NCBI GenBank assembly: GCA_008729055.1
Contig: SDUX01000006.1
Location: 3,830,734 to 3,894,733 of the forward strand
Direction: 5' to 3'
Length of the DNA stretch: 64,000 bases
Origin: Pyropia haitanensis
Taxonomy: Eukaryota; Rhodophyta; Bangiophyceae; Bangiales; Bangiaceae
The notes beneath the pieces are model-generated. The model was not told where the DNA came from, made no database searches, and worked only from the letters and a program-made list of their open reading frames with translations. Positions 1-12,259 of the stretch are shown here, in pieces; position 1 is the first letter of the stretch, and every line of letters starts with the position of its first letter. The position numbers were made by a program, and so were the translations under genes.

Positions 1-1614
1 GTCGTCCCCGAGGGAACATGTGCATGGAGGGGGTGGGTAGCATGCATGTTGTGGTAGGTCACAGGGAAGGTGGCATAGTAAACCCCTTATGACATAGCTT
101 CCACCCGGCGTAACCCGGGTGGTCACCTGCCTTCGGAAAAGGACCGGCCGGCGTCCCACGCGTCAGGTGGAAGGCCGCTAGGCCTTGGCATGGGGGGGAT
201 CCCGCTGAAACGGGACCATAAGGAGAAACCCCCCCCCCACGACCGCCGCAAAGCAGCGATCCCGCAGTGTCCCCACAACACAGCAAATAGCAGTCCACCC
301 CATATTTAGGGCGGGTCCTGTCGGAATTAACCCGAGTGGCCTCACCCTCCATTTTCTGGGTCGCAAACCCCTTTCTCAGGGGCCGGCCCCCGGCTCTCCT
401 GGTCCCATGCCAGGGTCCTCGTAGGGTTTGGCGGCGACATCCCGCCGTATGGCGAGGGTGTCACAGCCTGGGTTCGCGCGGCTGTCCCTAAGGGGCAGGC
501 CGCGTCCAATGTCACCCCACCCCCACATCGGGGGAAGGGTGCACTGAGATGCCTGACGGGTTGAAGACGTCCCGTCAGGCAGGTTCCGGGGACGAGGGCT
601 AGCTTACCCTCTACCGCTTAAGCGGTCCCCCTGTCACCCCACGCCTCAGTGGGCGCCACATCCCTTGGCGGGCGTCTGCCCGCAACCCACCTCAGTGCGC
701 TTAAACGCAGCGGGCCCCCCATTCCCCAGGACGAGGGATGACCTGGCTCTCTAGGGGGGGGTACCCGCACCTCCTGGTCCTCTCCCCATCATGGGAAGGG
801 GACCACCAACCAGTAGGGGCAGCGTGCGGTGTGATGACCTGACTGAGCAGGCCACCACGCCGACACCATATGGAGGGGCCCCGTGTGAGTGGCATGCCTT
901 GAAGCAATGCCAAGCCATCAACAGCTCGGTACCCAATCCTACCGCCCCGTCTTCACGGGACGGGCACGGGGCAACGGCGAGAACGTCCCTGCCACCGCTA
1001 CAGGCGTTACCCAGAGAAAGCCCACGGCCCATAGGCCGAGGGGATATAGGTCTAGGCCAACAGAAAACCAACACTATGGCCACAGGACGGCACCCTGACC
1101 CGGGAGGCCAACCCCCTTCCGGGTCGGTACACCCCTGACAAGGGGTGCCTTAAGATCACCGCCTGGCTCGAGGTCTCGCGCCTCTCCGCCCGTACACCCC
1201 CCATCTGGGGGTAGCCTCCAAAGACCGCCTGGCTCGAGGTCTCGCGCCTCTCCGCCAATACACCCCCCATACGGGGGTAGCCTTAAGCATGTATGTCGCA
1301 GCACGCAACCATGGGGTGGCGGCGCAACCTCCGTCACATGACGGCTGCTGCAGTCGCCGAAGTGAGAGGCATCCTCCCCCTCGGGGGACGCGCCCGGAGC
1401 GTTCCCCGGCGCCGTAGCCTACACCGACTACCGGATTCTGCTCGGAGGCAGGCCCGTACGCGGACCCTATTGGTGCCCACGCCGAGTGGCCATCTCGATC
1501 CCCTGCCCACGCCCACAGTGGGAGGAACACGGGGACCGCGCCGGCTCCCCCCCTGTATTCGGCGCCAAACAAGGTTGACGGACCCCCTCCCGAGGGAGGA
1601 GCAACAGACAGCAA
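1..1614 (-). mobile_element. Internal region of LTR element A, copy 2 (truncated by window edge)
   Basis: This is the non-coding internal DNA of a family-A element read on the minus strand, starting about 146 nt after the primer binding site at 1741-1758. It is an inverted copy of 2401-4750 once the LTR inserted at 3802-4527 is removed. Matching landmarks are the GTCGTCCCCGAGGG end at position 1 (its complement ends at 4750) and the CGCGGCCTGCC stretch near 500 (matching about 3510). A 66-bp tandem repeat starts at 1158 and 1224. I see no convincing coding frame. The element evidently continues to the left of the window. Confidence 0.6.
1158..1289. repeat. 66-bp tandem repeat, two copies
   Basis: The unit begins ACCGCCTGGCTCGAGG at 1158 and again at 1224 and contains a short CCCCCCAT/GGGGG hairpin. 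A diverged inverted version lies at about 2740-2870 in the facing copy of the element. Confidence 0.7.
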
Positions 1615-1740
1615 CCAGGACAGCAACCAACGTAGTCACCCCCGAGAGAAGGACAGCCAGAAGAAAGTCAGAGCAAGGGTAAAAGCCCACCAAAAGGGCA
1701 GAGGTGGGGAGACCCAGCTGATCAGGAAGGGTGTTCCCCA

Positions 1741-1758
1741 TCCCCTGCTGCTCCACCA
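1741..1758 (-). promoter_or_regulatory. Primer binding site of element A copy 2
   Basis: On the minus strand the LTR end CCACA is followed by TT and then TGGTGGAGCAGCAGGGGA. This is complementary to a tRNA 3' end of the form ATCCCCTG-CTGCTCC-A-CCA (T-arm side, acceptor strand, discriminator, CCA). The same site follows the 5' LTR of element C at 45945-45962, so the two families use the same primer tRNA. Its presence shows that the 1761-2400 LTR is a 5' LTR in minus orientation and not a solo LTR. Confidence 0.75.
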
Positions 1759-1760
1759 AA

Positions 1761-2400
1761 TGTGGAGGACTTCCGACCTTACCCGTAGGAAAGGGGCTAT
1801 CCCTTCTCGAGGGGAACCCTGGGTGTAGACCCTAGAGCAAGTACCGCAGGAGCTTTAAGCCACCGCTCTAGGCGGGGGCGTCCAAGTCGGGGAGCAAGAG
1901 GGTAACGCAAGGTTGATTTTATCGAAGGGGCAAGCAACGGGCAAAGCCCCCGCGCATATATACCCTCTCTGGCCCCCGGCCAGAGCCGCCGAAGGGGCCC
2001 CAGACGCGGGCCAGCACACGCACACGCAATCGACCAATCACACGCTAATGGAACACTCTGGAACCCATATACACGCAAAATCCCCTCCAAAGGGGAATTC
2101 CCCTCACAATCCATAAGTACAAGTACAAGCCGGAATAATCCAGCAAGGATCTTCTCCGTCACCATTCCACCGGGTGCCGTCACATATCGGGATAGGCCAG
2201 ATGGCCCGTCCCGTATCTCGGCTCCTCCTCCCCGTCCTCCAGGGGGGGTCGGACGGGATGACCTGGCAGGCCCCGCCCCTGAGGGAGGGGCCGCCCCAGA
2301 CAGCCTGATTGGCTGCCGGGAGAGGTCGCCACAGTCCGCCTCCCCAGCTGGGGAGGAACCATTGGGCGCTCGGGCGCGGGGTGCACAGACAACCCCCACA
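1761..2400 (-). repeat. 5' LTR, family A (minus orientation)
   Basis: A 640-bp LTR with TGTGG...CCACA ends. On the minus strand it carries a CCAAT-like ATTGG element, a TATATAT box near 1955-1963 and the CGATAAAATCAACC segment also found in the copies at 7874-8510 and 33986-34624. It is followed on the minus strand by a primer binding site. The bases at its two ends (CCAAA and CTGTC) are not a duplication, as expected when only one end of the element is in view. Confidence 0.8.
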
Positions 2401-4750
2401 CTGTCTGTTGCTGCTCCCTCGGGAGGGGGCCCGTGAACTCTGTTTGTCGTCGAATATAGAGGAAAAGCCGGCGCGGCCCCCGTGTTGCCCCCACTGTGAG
2501 CGTGGGCAGGGGATCAAGACTCTTATCGGCGTGGGCTCATATTAGGTCCGCGTACGGGCCTGCCTCCGAGCAGACCCCGGTAGTCAATGTGCGCTACGGC
2601 GTTGGGGAACGCTCCGGGCGCGTCCCCTGAGGGGGAGGATGCCTCTCACTTCGGCGACTGCAGCAGCAGTCGCTTGATGGAGGTTGCGCCGTCACCCTAT
2701 GGTTGCGTGTTGAGACATATACGTTTTAAACTATTCCCACATGAGGGGTGTTGGCGGAGATTCGCGAGACCTCGAGCCAGGAGGTCTCTTGAAGCTACCC
2801 CCATATGAAAGGAGTACGGGCGGAGAGGCGCGAGACCTCGAGCCAAGAGGTGATTTTCAGGCACCCCTTGTAGAGAGTGTACCGACCCGGAAGGGGGATG
2901 GGCCTTCCGAGTCCGGGTACCGTCCTGTTGCCACAGCGGAGGTTCTATGTCGGCTTACTCCTGTTTCCCCTCGGCCTCTGGGCCGGGGGATTTCTGTGGA
3001 CGACGATCGCGGCGATAGCAGGGGCGTTCTCGCCTTTGCCCAGTGCCCGTCCCGTCAAGACGGGGCGGTGGGGTTGGGTACAGAGTGCTGATGGCTTGGC
3101 ATAGCTTTGAGGCATGCTGCTTGTACGGGGTTTCACCATAAGGTGTTGACGTCGAGGCCCGTTTAGCCAGGTCATGACGCCCTTGGCTGCCCCTACTGCT
3201 GGGTGGTCCCCTGCCCACGATGGGTAGAGGACCAGGTGACGCGGTTACACACCCCTTCTAGAAAGCCAGGTCACCCCTTGGCCTGGGGGATGGGGTGTCC
3301 GCTGCGCTTAAGCGCGCTGAGATGGGTTGCGGGCTGACGCCCGCCAGCGGATATGCCGCCTTCTGAGGCGTGGGGAGACCGGGGACCGCTTAAGCGGTAA
3401 AGGGAAGCTTACCTCTCATCCCCGGAACCTGCTTGACGGGACGTCTTAATCCCGTCGAGCAAATCAATGAACCCTTACCCCGATGAGGGGGTGGGGTGAC
3501 GTAGGACGCGGCCTGCCCCTTGGGACAGCCGCGCGCACCCAAGCTGTGACACCCTCGCCATACGGCGGGATGTCGCCGCCAAACCGAATGAGGGCCCTGA
3601 CATGGGACCAGGACAGCCGCGGTCCGATCCCTAAGAACGGGGCTGGCTACTCATAAAAGTGGGTGAGACCACTCGGGTTGATTCCGTCAGGACCCGCCCT
3701 AAATATGGGGTGGACTGTTATTTTCTGTGTTGTGGGGACACGGCGGAATCGCTGCTGTGCGGCGGTCGTGGGGGTTGGAATTATCCTTATGGTCCCGTTT
3801 CTGTATCGTTATTGGCCCACGTGGGCCCACCGGTCCGCAAGCCCAGCGTACGATGGAGGTCCTCTGAAAGGAACGGCCCCGGGTGCCCCACAAGTCTTGC
3901 CCGCTCGCGTCGGGCGAAGGGGAAAGGCAGAGAGCCCAAGAAGGAAAGCAAGCCCAAAGAACCGTTGGTTTATTAGAAGGGTCCGAGCTGGGCCGACAAG
4001 GCACCCCTAAAAAGCCCACAAAGGGCCCACCAGGGCACCCAGAGACCCGACCCCGAGAGGCACACCAGGCCACCCCAGGGCCGGTGCCAGCGCGGTAGCG
4101 ACTCCGGGCCAAGCGCCAGCACAGCTCCCAACCTTCCACACGCAAAAGACAGTGCCCTCCACCCAAAACCCAATGGGATAAAAGAGTGAAAAGCCAATAG
4201 CCCAGGAAAATGCAAGAAATCAAGAAAAATGCAAGAAAATAAAAAAGCAGAAATACTCAGGAAAACCCTCAAATACCCGACGGATCGGCTTGTGAATCCA
4301 GTCAATCTCCAAGACCACCCCAGCCGCCAGGCTCAATGGTATCCGGCGGGGGGGGGGATGTCACCGCACAGGGGGGCCCACATGAAGGCAGGGAAGGGTC
4401 GCCGGGTGTCGCGCCCGGCCCCCAAGGTGTGCTTGTCCACAGGAACGCGTCGGCCCACGCTGGCCCGCAGGGTGTGCCCCACAGGCTCGCGTCGGCACGC
4501 CAACCCCCGCCGGCCTACACCGTCACATTTTCTGCGGGATCTCCCCGCGCGCCAAGTCCGAGCGGCCTTCGACCAGACGAGTGGGACGCCGTCCGGTCCC
4601 TTTTCTGAGGACAGGAGCTCACCCGGGTTCTGCCGGGTGGGAGCTAAGCAACAAGGGGTTAAACCAGCCTCAATCCCCCCCCCCCGCCTTTGACCTACCA
4701 CAAGATGCATGCTACCCACCCCCTCCATGCAAATGTTCCCTCGGGGACGA
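2401..4750 (+). mobile_element. Internal region of LTR element A, copy 1 (facing copy 2)
   Basis: Reading rightward from 2401, this is the same non-coding sequence as the minus strand of 1-1614, and homology starts exactly at the LTR edge. The simplest reading is that copy 2 inserted, in opposite orientation, into the internal region of copy 1. Copy 1 would then run right through the antisense reading frame at 4.8-6.7 kb to its 3' LTR at 7874-8510. An LTR of family F interrupts the arm at 3802-4527. No sense gag or pol is visible in copy 1, so the family looks non-autonomous. Confidence 0.55.
3802..4527 (-). repeat. Solo LTR, family F
   Basis: A 726-bp TGTATCG...GTCACA insertion interrupts the inverted-repeat arm of element A: the homologous left arm lacks it, so the empty site is known. 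It is flanked by GTTTC (3797-3801) and TTTTC (4528-4532), a 4/5 target duplication. A related LTR lies at 47698-48441. Both copies carry AATAAACCAACGG on the minus strand (AATAAA complement at 3969-3974), which suggests a poly(A) signal and therefore minus orientation. Confidence 0.75.
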
Positions 4751-4779
4751 CAAGCAAAAACACAACGACCCTCGGGTCC

Positions 4780-6732
4780 CTCGAACGGCTCTTTGTAGCC
4801 ATGATGCCCCGGTGAAGGGGCCCGATAGGACGAGTACCCTGCCGGCGCATAACCCCTGGCGGAAGGCCCCATATATTCCTCGGAGGGCCCCGCCCCCGGA
4901 CCACCGCCATACGACGACAGTGGGGGACCTTGCCCACTCGACCCGGGGGTGTACTCATAATGGGCGCTCGCCGGCGCTGCATACGCAGCTGCCGGCGTAG
5001 GTGTGGGCCCCAGAGGAGAGGCCTGGGCCTCCAACACTTGAGGGTGCAAGGCCTGCATGTTCGCCAAGGAGCGCGTCTCCGAGGTGGCATGCGCCAGCTC
5101 CTGGCGCTGACGCGTCGTGAGGCAGGCCGCCGACAAGTCATCCAACGCCGCTGGTCGGTGAGCCGCCGGGGTCCCTATGGGGACCTCGGCGATGTCGTTT
5201 GCCAGGCCGGTCTACTCCCGGCATAAGGCCATAAACAGAGCCGGCTTAACGGCGAAAGCGAACGCCGATGGGAGAGGATCCCCTAGGACAGCCCGCATCC
5301 AATAGAGGATCTGGGGGGACATAGTGCCCCCCAACTGGAGCTTAAGCTCGGGGTTCCAGCGGGTGCTGGCAACCCGTGGGGGAGCGGCGAGACGGCTGCC
5401 CCCATAGGAACCGTCCCCACCCAAGTGGTGACGTGCCGCCATTCGGCGGGGGGGAGCCAGGTTACCCTTGCTTCCAGAGTCTCCAATCGTGGAGAGGTAG
5501 GCGGAACCCCCCACGGAGAAGCCATCCCCCGAAATCGGGCCCCAACCCCCGCCTCATTGGATGAGCGGGGGTAAGTGCGTGAGGGCCGGCACGGGATCCC
5601 GTCCGACCCTCACATGGGCTCCGCATTTTCCATACGGCGCACGAGGTCCTCAAAGGAGTCGTTCTCCCCCAGCTCGGCAAAGAAGGCTGGCCCATCCATG
5701 GCCATCTTGATCTCCGGGTTGGCCACCGTCGTCTGGGCCGTGACACCCGGGCCTTAAGGCAGGGTGTCGATGCCCAGACCCTCGAGGAGGTGAAGCTTCC
5801 ACTCCTCGGTCGACAGCTCCCTATTCACGACGACCAGCCCCCGGTGCTCCGCCCCATCCTTGAGGCGGTCCTCGGGGACGAGGTTAGTGATCCGCCGTAG
5901 GAGGCTCAGGGCCTCATCATAGAGGCCCGCCCTCTCCTTTTCTTTATCGAGGAAGAGGACGGAGGAGTCAAGAGAGGCCAGCGCATTAAGCAACGGCTCC
6001 CCCATCAGCCATAAGTGGCCGTGTGTCAGCAGTGACGACAGGAAGACGTCGGCCACCTCCACCACCCAAGTGGTTGCGGCCATGGCGTTCTCCCGCGCCC
6101 CATAAGGGGCGCGGAGGAGGAGGCTCTTTTGGAGGAGGCAAAAGTCAGGAAGACGGCAGCCCATGCCACGGGGGATGTGCAAGGAGGTCCACCAGTCGGG
6201 GACGGCCGGGTAGAGCCCTGCCCGAGAACGGACAGGAACGGGATAGTACTCCCGGTGCTCATATCTCACGCAGAGCTGGGAGTACTCCCGCAGGCGCCAC
6301 TTCGCGAGCGCCCCGCGAGTATAATACCCGGGGTTGCCCCGCCCCAAAGAGAGAAGGGGCCCTGGATGATAGCGGAGGTTGATGCAAGGCACTGCCCCCT
6401 CGGGGGGGGGCTTGCCAGGACGTCCTGCACCCCCATAAGGAGGTCGTATGCGTTTTCCCCCGATTGAAGGGAAGGTCCGACGGCAATGCGCTCGCCACGG
6501 CATGTACCGTGCCGTACTGCTCCCGGAAGTTCTGCCATGTGTTGACCATGGCCATCAACCCGGCGCTTTGATAGCGCCGGAAAGAAAGGTTGTCCCCACG
6601 GGGACAACCCACCCAACCATACCGCTCCTCCTCAATGGGCAGAAGCTGGATGCCGCGGTACGTTTCCACTTTGTTATCGGAGTGGGACCACTCGTCGGCC
6701 CCGCTCCGGTCGCCCCCGCCCGCAATCTCCAT
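4780..6732 (-). pseudogene. Decayed antisense ORF of element A
   Basis: A protein-like reading can be followed on the minus strand for about 1.9 kb, opposite to the element A LTR at 7874-8510. It begins MEIAGGGDRSG (6732), changes frame twice around 6400-6500, and runs through YPAVPDWW and HGHLWLM. It then crosses in-frame stops at 5754 (TAA), 5610 (TGA) and 5212 (TAG) before a Pro/Gly/Tyr-rich tail near 4800-5150. The function is unknown. The YPxxPxWW...GxLWL block resembles the intact frame at 48812-49600 and, more weakly, the antisense ORF of element D. No retroviral-type zinc knuckle or enzyme motif is seen. The frame is clearly broken in this copy. Confidence 0.5.
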
Positions 6733-6792
6733 TGCCTCCCCACCCTAGGGGAGGGGGTTACTCTCGGGTGATTAAGACATGTCGTGGTGGCA

Positions 6793-6904
6793 GCGGGCCC
6801 TTGGTGGCTTGGCGGCGGCGGCGGGCCCTTGGTGGCTTGGCGGCGGCGGCGGGCCCCTAGTGGCTTGGCGGCGGCGGCGGGCCCTTGGTGGCCTGGCAAT
6901 AGCA
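6793..6904. repeat. 28-bp GC-rich minisatellite, four copies
   Basis: The unit GCGGGCCCTTGGTGGCTTGG plus a GCGG-rich tail starts at 6793, 6821, 6849 and 6877. Confidence 0.8.
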
Positions 6905-7873
6905 ACGGGCGGCAGCACCCCCCCCCCCGGCCACCATCACCGGCGGGTGGTGGGGGGGAAGGCGTGGCCGCCCCGGCCGGCGGCGGCCGGCGGCACCCCT
7001 GAGCGGCGGCGACGGCCTGCAACGGCGACGGGCCGTGGGGGCTTGGCGGTGGGGCCTTGGCGGCGACGGCCGGCAACTACGGCCGGCAACGGCTGCGGGC
7101 GGCAGCACACCCCCCTCCTGTCCCCAGAAACGGCGGTTGACTGGGGCGGGAGGCGTGGCCGCCCCGGACGGCGGCGGCCCGCGGCACTCCCGGGCTACGG
7201 CGGCCCTGGCTGGCAGCGGCGGGCGGCGGCCGGCAGCCCACTTCCGGCAGCGGCAGCGGCGGCGGTTGGCGGCCACGAGCGGTGGGGCCTTGCGTTCCCC
7301 CACCCCCCCCGGCCATCAGCCGCGGTAAATGGCAGGGGGGGAAGCTTGACGCCCCGGGCCAGCGGCGGCGGCGGCTGCGCGACGCGAGGCGCGGGCGCCC
7401 GCGCCGGGGCGGGGGGTGCGCAAGAGTATAGTCGGGTCGTGGCGCGCGTGTGCGGTCCGCCCGCCCCCGTTGAGGGGGCGAAGCAGCAGGTGCAGCGGTG
7501 TCACGCGCCGCGCTGTGGTGGGTCACCTAGAGGACCTACTCGAGCTCCTGCTCTAGATGGATCAGGGTGTGTCGAAGAGATGGATGCGCCGCCCCCTGGC
7601 CCCCTCTTGCACATGCGGATTGAGGCGGGGGGGAGGACTGCCGATTCCTTGCCGGCCCGCATGTGCAGGGCGTGCGAAGAAGGTGCGGCAAGGAGGCCCG
7701 GTTGGGGCGTGCCGTGTGGAGGACCAGGACCGGGTGGGTGCGCCTGATGGCACCCCCTCGTTAACGAAAGTGGGTGCATGCTGAACACACACTTGCGCGA
7801 GGTGCGGCCGACGCCCCCTCTGCAGGGGTTGGCCCTGGCCCCGCGGGACGCGTGGGCCTTAAGGCGTGGAAAG
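6905..7873. other. GC-rich low-complexity internal DNA of element A copy 1
   Basis: Long open frames here arise from GGC/GCC repeats and lack stops only because of base composition. No conserved motif is seen. It lies between the decayed antisense ORF and the presumed 3' LTR. The last bases before the LTR (GGAAAG) would be a weak polypurine tract. Confidence 0.4.
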
Positions 7874-8510
7874 TGTGGAGGTTGTCTGTGCACCCCGCGC
7901 TCGAGCGCCCAATGGTTCCTCCCCAGCTGGGGAGGCGGACTGTGGCGACCTCTCCCGGCAGCCAATCAGGCTGTCTGGGGCGGCCCCTCTCTCGGGGGCG
8001 GGGCCTGCCAGGTCACCCCGTCCGATCCATCTGGAAGACGGGGAGGAGGAGCCGAGATACGGGACGGGCCATCTGGCCTATCCCAATATGTGACGGCACG
8101 TGGAGGAATGGTGACGGAGAAGATCCTTGCTGGATTATTCCGGCTTATACTTGCACTTATTGATTGTGATGAGAATTCCCCTATGGAGGGGATTCTGCGT
8201 GTATATGGGTTCCAGAGTGTTCCATTAGCGTGTGATTGGTCGATTGCGTGTGCGTGTGCTGGCCCGCGTCTGGGGTCCCTTCGGCGGCTCTGGCCGGGGG
8301 CCAGAGAGGGTATATATGCGCGGGGGCTCTGCCCGTTGCTTGCCCCTTCGATAAAATCAACCTTGCGTTACTCTCTTTCTCCCCGACTTGAACTCCTCGG
8401 CCTAGAGCAGTGGCTAAAGCTCCTGCGGTTCTTGCTCTAGGGACTACACTCAGGGTTCCCCTCGAGAGGGGATAGCTTCTTCCTAAGGGTAAGGTCAGAA
8501 GTCCTTCACA
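7874..8510 (+). repeat. LTR, family A, presumed 3' LTR of copy 1
   Basis: A 637-bp LTR with TGTGG...CTTCACA ends and a TATATATG box near 8310. It shares private variants with the 1761-2400 copy (for example GTATATGGGTTCC and CCATTAGCG) against the 33986-34624 copy. The flanks GAAAG and GCGGC do not match, so it is not a clean solo LTR. Its orientation fits the 3' end of copy 1. Confidence 0.7.
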
Positions 8511-11500
8511 GCGGCGCCCCTCACGCGGGCGCGCGTCGCGCGGCGACGGCCGCAGTCCGGGGCGGTGGCGCCAACTCCTGGAACACAGCGGAAGAAGAGG
8601 CCGCGGACCCGGTGGGGGACGGGGCAGCTGCTGCGGGGCGCTGTGCCGCCGGGGCGTCGGCCCCCCCTCCCCTGGGCCGCCCCGCTGCCGGCTGCGGGAG
8701 GGACCCGGACACGCGCAAGGTCAAGAGCGAAAACCGGGCGGGCCGCGCGTGCCGCCCCCCCGCCCCGCCGCGGCCGCCGCCAACACAAACATCTTGCACC
8801 CCCCCGCGCATGCCCCGGCCGCCCACCCGGCCATCCCCACCCCGTCTGGGTACCGACGCGCCCCGCCGGCCGGCTCGGGCTAGCCCCCCACGCCTCCGAA
8901 TCACTCACTGGCCGTCCCGGCCGCCACCCCCGCTCCCAGTCCCGCGTCCATCGTGTCTCACTCGCCCCCTCTCAAAACCTACACAGCCCCAGCGAAACCC
9001 AACAGGGCAGCCCATTGCTGTCACTGTACGCTCCCGCCGAAGCGGACACCGCCACCGCTTCCGCCGCCACCGTTGTCGTAGCCGCTGTGAGGGCGGCCTG
9101 GTGCAGCCCAGGGCGGGCGGCAAGCGCGGCGGCTCCCGCCACAGCTGTCGCCCAGCCGCAATCGTCGTGGCGGCCGTTTCCCCCCCAGCACTCTCTCCCT
9201 CCCCTCCACCCCTCCCCGTCCCCAATCCCGCCCCGCCTTCCCTCCCTCGACCCATCCATCCGCGCTCCCCCTCCCCTCCGCTTTTCCCCCTCCCCCCCCC
9301 TTTCCCGCTCTCCCCCGGAACCACAGCCCGCCGCCGCGCGGCGTGGACCCCCTGCAGCATTTGGACGCTCCCCACCGCTACCTTCCCCGTGCTACACCCT
9401 CCCCACTCCTCCCACCGCGATCCCCTTCCCCTCCCCCGCCGTACAAGTTCGCGCCCCATTCGCCCCCCGTTCTCCCCACCCCCCCCCACCGCCGCGCGCT
9501 CCTTCCCCCATCCCGCCCTCCCCCTCCCCCCCCCCCCCCGGGCCCTTTCCCACAGCCACCGACCGGTGACGAGCAGGCGTGGACCCCCCCGGGTCGATGC
9601 GGGCAGCGGAGCTCCCCTCCGCCGTGGACACTGCAGCAAGCTGGCGCGGCGGCTGCCGCCGCCCCCATTCTATCTGGTGGAGGGGGGAAGGGGAGGGAGG
9701 GGAGAAGCGGAGCGCGGGGCTGGGGGCCTGAAAAGCCCCGCTGGAAGCCCCGCTGGAAAGTCTTCTTCCAGAGAGCGTTCCAAACGGTCGCAGAGCCCAT
9801 TAGGGAGGATGGGGGGCGGCGCTCCATCAAGGGCATCCTTTTCTGTGGAGGGTAGAGAGGGAAAGCGGGGGGTAGAGAAGGATGGGGGGAAGATTAGTAT
9901 TGGTGGTAGCCAGTGTTGGATGAAGCGGGGCGGGAACGCCATGACAGGTGGAGACTTCGTGCCTCTCCCCATCCTTGCCACCAGTGCCCTGTCCCGCACG
10001 ACCCTGCCCCCCTGTCAACTGACGCGCAATTGGCGATCGTCTCAGTGCACGTAAGAAGCCACGACCATCATCCCAGGTGGCCGACAGGGGCAGCGTGAGT
10101 AAGAAGACTCGGCATTGCAGTATCAGGGTGACGTTTGACGAGGTCATCAAGTGGCGGGGGTGGAGTCCGTGTAGGGCCTCTATCGCCGAGCGCGCTTGCC
10201 CGCTGAACAGCTGAAGTCCTTCGGCACCAAAATGGGTCATGCACTGTCCGAACTGAAATGGATTGTCGATTTCGTTGGCTCCCCTAAAAAGGGCCGTGAG
10301 CCACCCGATAGCTTTTGCGCGCATCTATTGGCTGTCAGGAGACCTATCTATTGGCTGTGGTGCCTTCTCCACAGACCTATCTTGGCTGTTAATATCTAGT
10401 TCAATTCACGCGCGCCCATCAGCGTGGTACGAGGGCCGCGATGCTGCCTCTCCAACGCCTCTACTCCTGCGTCCCCCACCCCACCGTCGCGGCCATCAGC
10501 CGCCTCACCACCACCCCCTGGCATTGGCTGCCGCCACCCCCTCCCCGGCCCTCCCCCGTGCCGTCGGTGGCGGGGGCATCCGCCGCGCGCCGCCCCCCCC
10601 CCCCCCCCGGCCCCGTGGCGGCCAAGTGGGCGCCCGCCGCCGGGCGGACGCTCGCCATGGCCCTCGTGACGCACATCTCCCGCGTCTACTGGTCGGTGGT
10701 TGGGGCGGGGGAGGTGGTGTGGGCGGCTCTGCGTTCTGGGGAACGTTCTTTGCGATGGGGAGGGGGGGGAGGCCGGGGGGGGCGGGGCTTCGTAGAATGG
10801 GTTGGCGTGGAGAGAGGGGGAGGACGTGGCCGTCGCCCGTCGAGGGCGGGCGGCCCGCCTGGCTGGCGGGGGGGGCAGGGGCGCCCGCCGTGGCTTCGCT
10901 GACCGCACTCCTCCACTTTCCTCCCCGACGCGTCGGCAGGGGGGGCGGCCGGGCACTCCATAGCAACTTAAACTGACGCGCGCCGTCAGCAGGGACCCAC
11001 CCTCCCCGTTGCCTTTTCGTTGATCTGCACGCCCGTCGCTGGCCCCGCCCCCCCCGCACTACCACTACGACAGGCGCCAGTCCCATCCCCGCCCCCACCT
11101 GTGCTGCCGCCGCCGCAGCCGCCTTGCTCCCGCTTTTCGCTACCGCCTTGACGCTGGCGCCAACCGGCACCCCCCCCCCCGGCGTCGAAGCGGCCCCGCC
11201 TGGCAGTGTGTGAGTGATGCTGACCCCGGCGGGCTACCCGCCGCCCGCGGCGCGCAGGTCCCCCCCCGCCGCTGTCGTCACGACCGTCGCCGCCGCCACT
11301 GCCACTGCCTCGGTGCCTTCTTTCCCGCCCCCCCGGTCCTTGCTCCTCCGCCTGTGGCCGCTGGCGTGGTCACTAGGCGGGCCCCCACTGGCGGGACGGG
11401 CAGCCGGTATGGATACCGCGGCGGCGGTGACCCCCGCCTCCCCTTTGACGTCCGCCTCTGAGGCGGCCGATCGCGCCGCGGGAGCTGTGCTGCTTGCGCG

Positions 11501-12259
11501 CATCCTGACGCTACCGATGCTTGGGGTGCAGCGAGCGTCGGCGGCGCTCGAGGGCGCCTTCTGAGACGTTGTCAACGCCGCCGTAATCGGTGCCGCCGCG
11601 GCCGCCACGCCGTCCGTAAGGGCAACACAGGGTGGTGCCGTCGCAGACGCCGCCTCCGAAGGCGCGTGCAAACGGCGGTTGCCCACGACGCCCACCCTTC
11701 CCCTTTCCCACCCCCCGCGCGACGGCGGCGGGTGGAGAGCTTCACCGGTCCCTCCTGGGGTCTCGGCTTGCGCCGCTTCCTAGGAGGCGGCGGCGGTGGG
11801 TGCGCCCGGTTGGGGCGGCGGGGCCCGCTGCCCCCCGCGGGGGGGCGGCGCATTCCGGCGGCGCTTCGCGGGGGGCGGTAGGGGCAATGGCGTCGGCGGC
11901 AGACTCCCTGCTGCCGTGGGTGGCGCCGCTGGTGGGAGCCGCGGCGGCGGTGACGGCGGCGTTGGCGGCTCTCCCAAGGGGGGTGGGCTGGGCGTGGTGA
12001 AGGTGGGCGGCATGTTGATGGGGGATGGGGATAAGGGAGAAGGCTCCGCCGGCCACGCGCGCGGCGCGGGCGGCAGAGGGGTGGAGGTGCCCGACGGGGG
12101 GGGGGGGAGCGGGGCCCACTCCCCGCATCTCCATCGCCGTGCTGGGGATGGAGCTGGGCACTACCACCGGCGGCGTCATTGTCGCTGGCGGTGCCGGCGG
12201 CGACGGTGGTACGGGTGGGGATACTGTTGGGGCACCCCCCACGGCAGCGGGCGGCCCAG
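8511..12259. other. GC-rich DNA with decayed coding-like stretches, no intact gene
   Basis: Long frames at 8.5-9.9 kb are Pro/Arg low complexity and are not supported as genes. Two stretches look more like former coding sequence. One is 11,060-11,690 on the plus strand, an Ala/Thr/Pro-rich frame crossing TGA codons at about 11,212 and 11,562, each of which could derive from CGA. The other is 11,890-12,262, ending GTTTGGVIVAGG. Element B inserted into the second stretch. A short protein-like run (SKKTRHCSIRVTFDEVIKW) lies near 10,100-10,160. I recognise no family. Confidence 0.3.

Noticed and set aside
1..4750. Foldback (inverted-repeat) DNA transposon
   Set aside because: The loop holds an LTR plus a primer binding site joined to one arm, which fits nested LTR elements better; arm ends coincide with the window edge and are not true termini.
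6779..7747. 322-codon frame in GGC/GCC-rich DNA
   Set aside because: Composition-driven: several frames on both strands are open, the N-terminus is the 28-bp minisatellite and no motif is present.
7874..8510. Clean solo LTR
   Set aside because: No matching 5-bp flanks (GAAAG, GCGGC); treated as the 3' LTR of copy 1.
8565..10054. Overlapping long Pro/Arg frames
   Set aside because: Open in two or three frames at once because of GC bias, with no conserved residues or start context.
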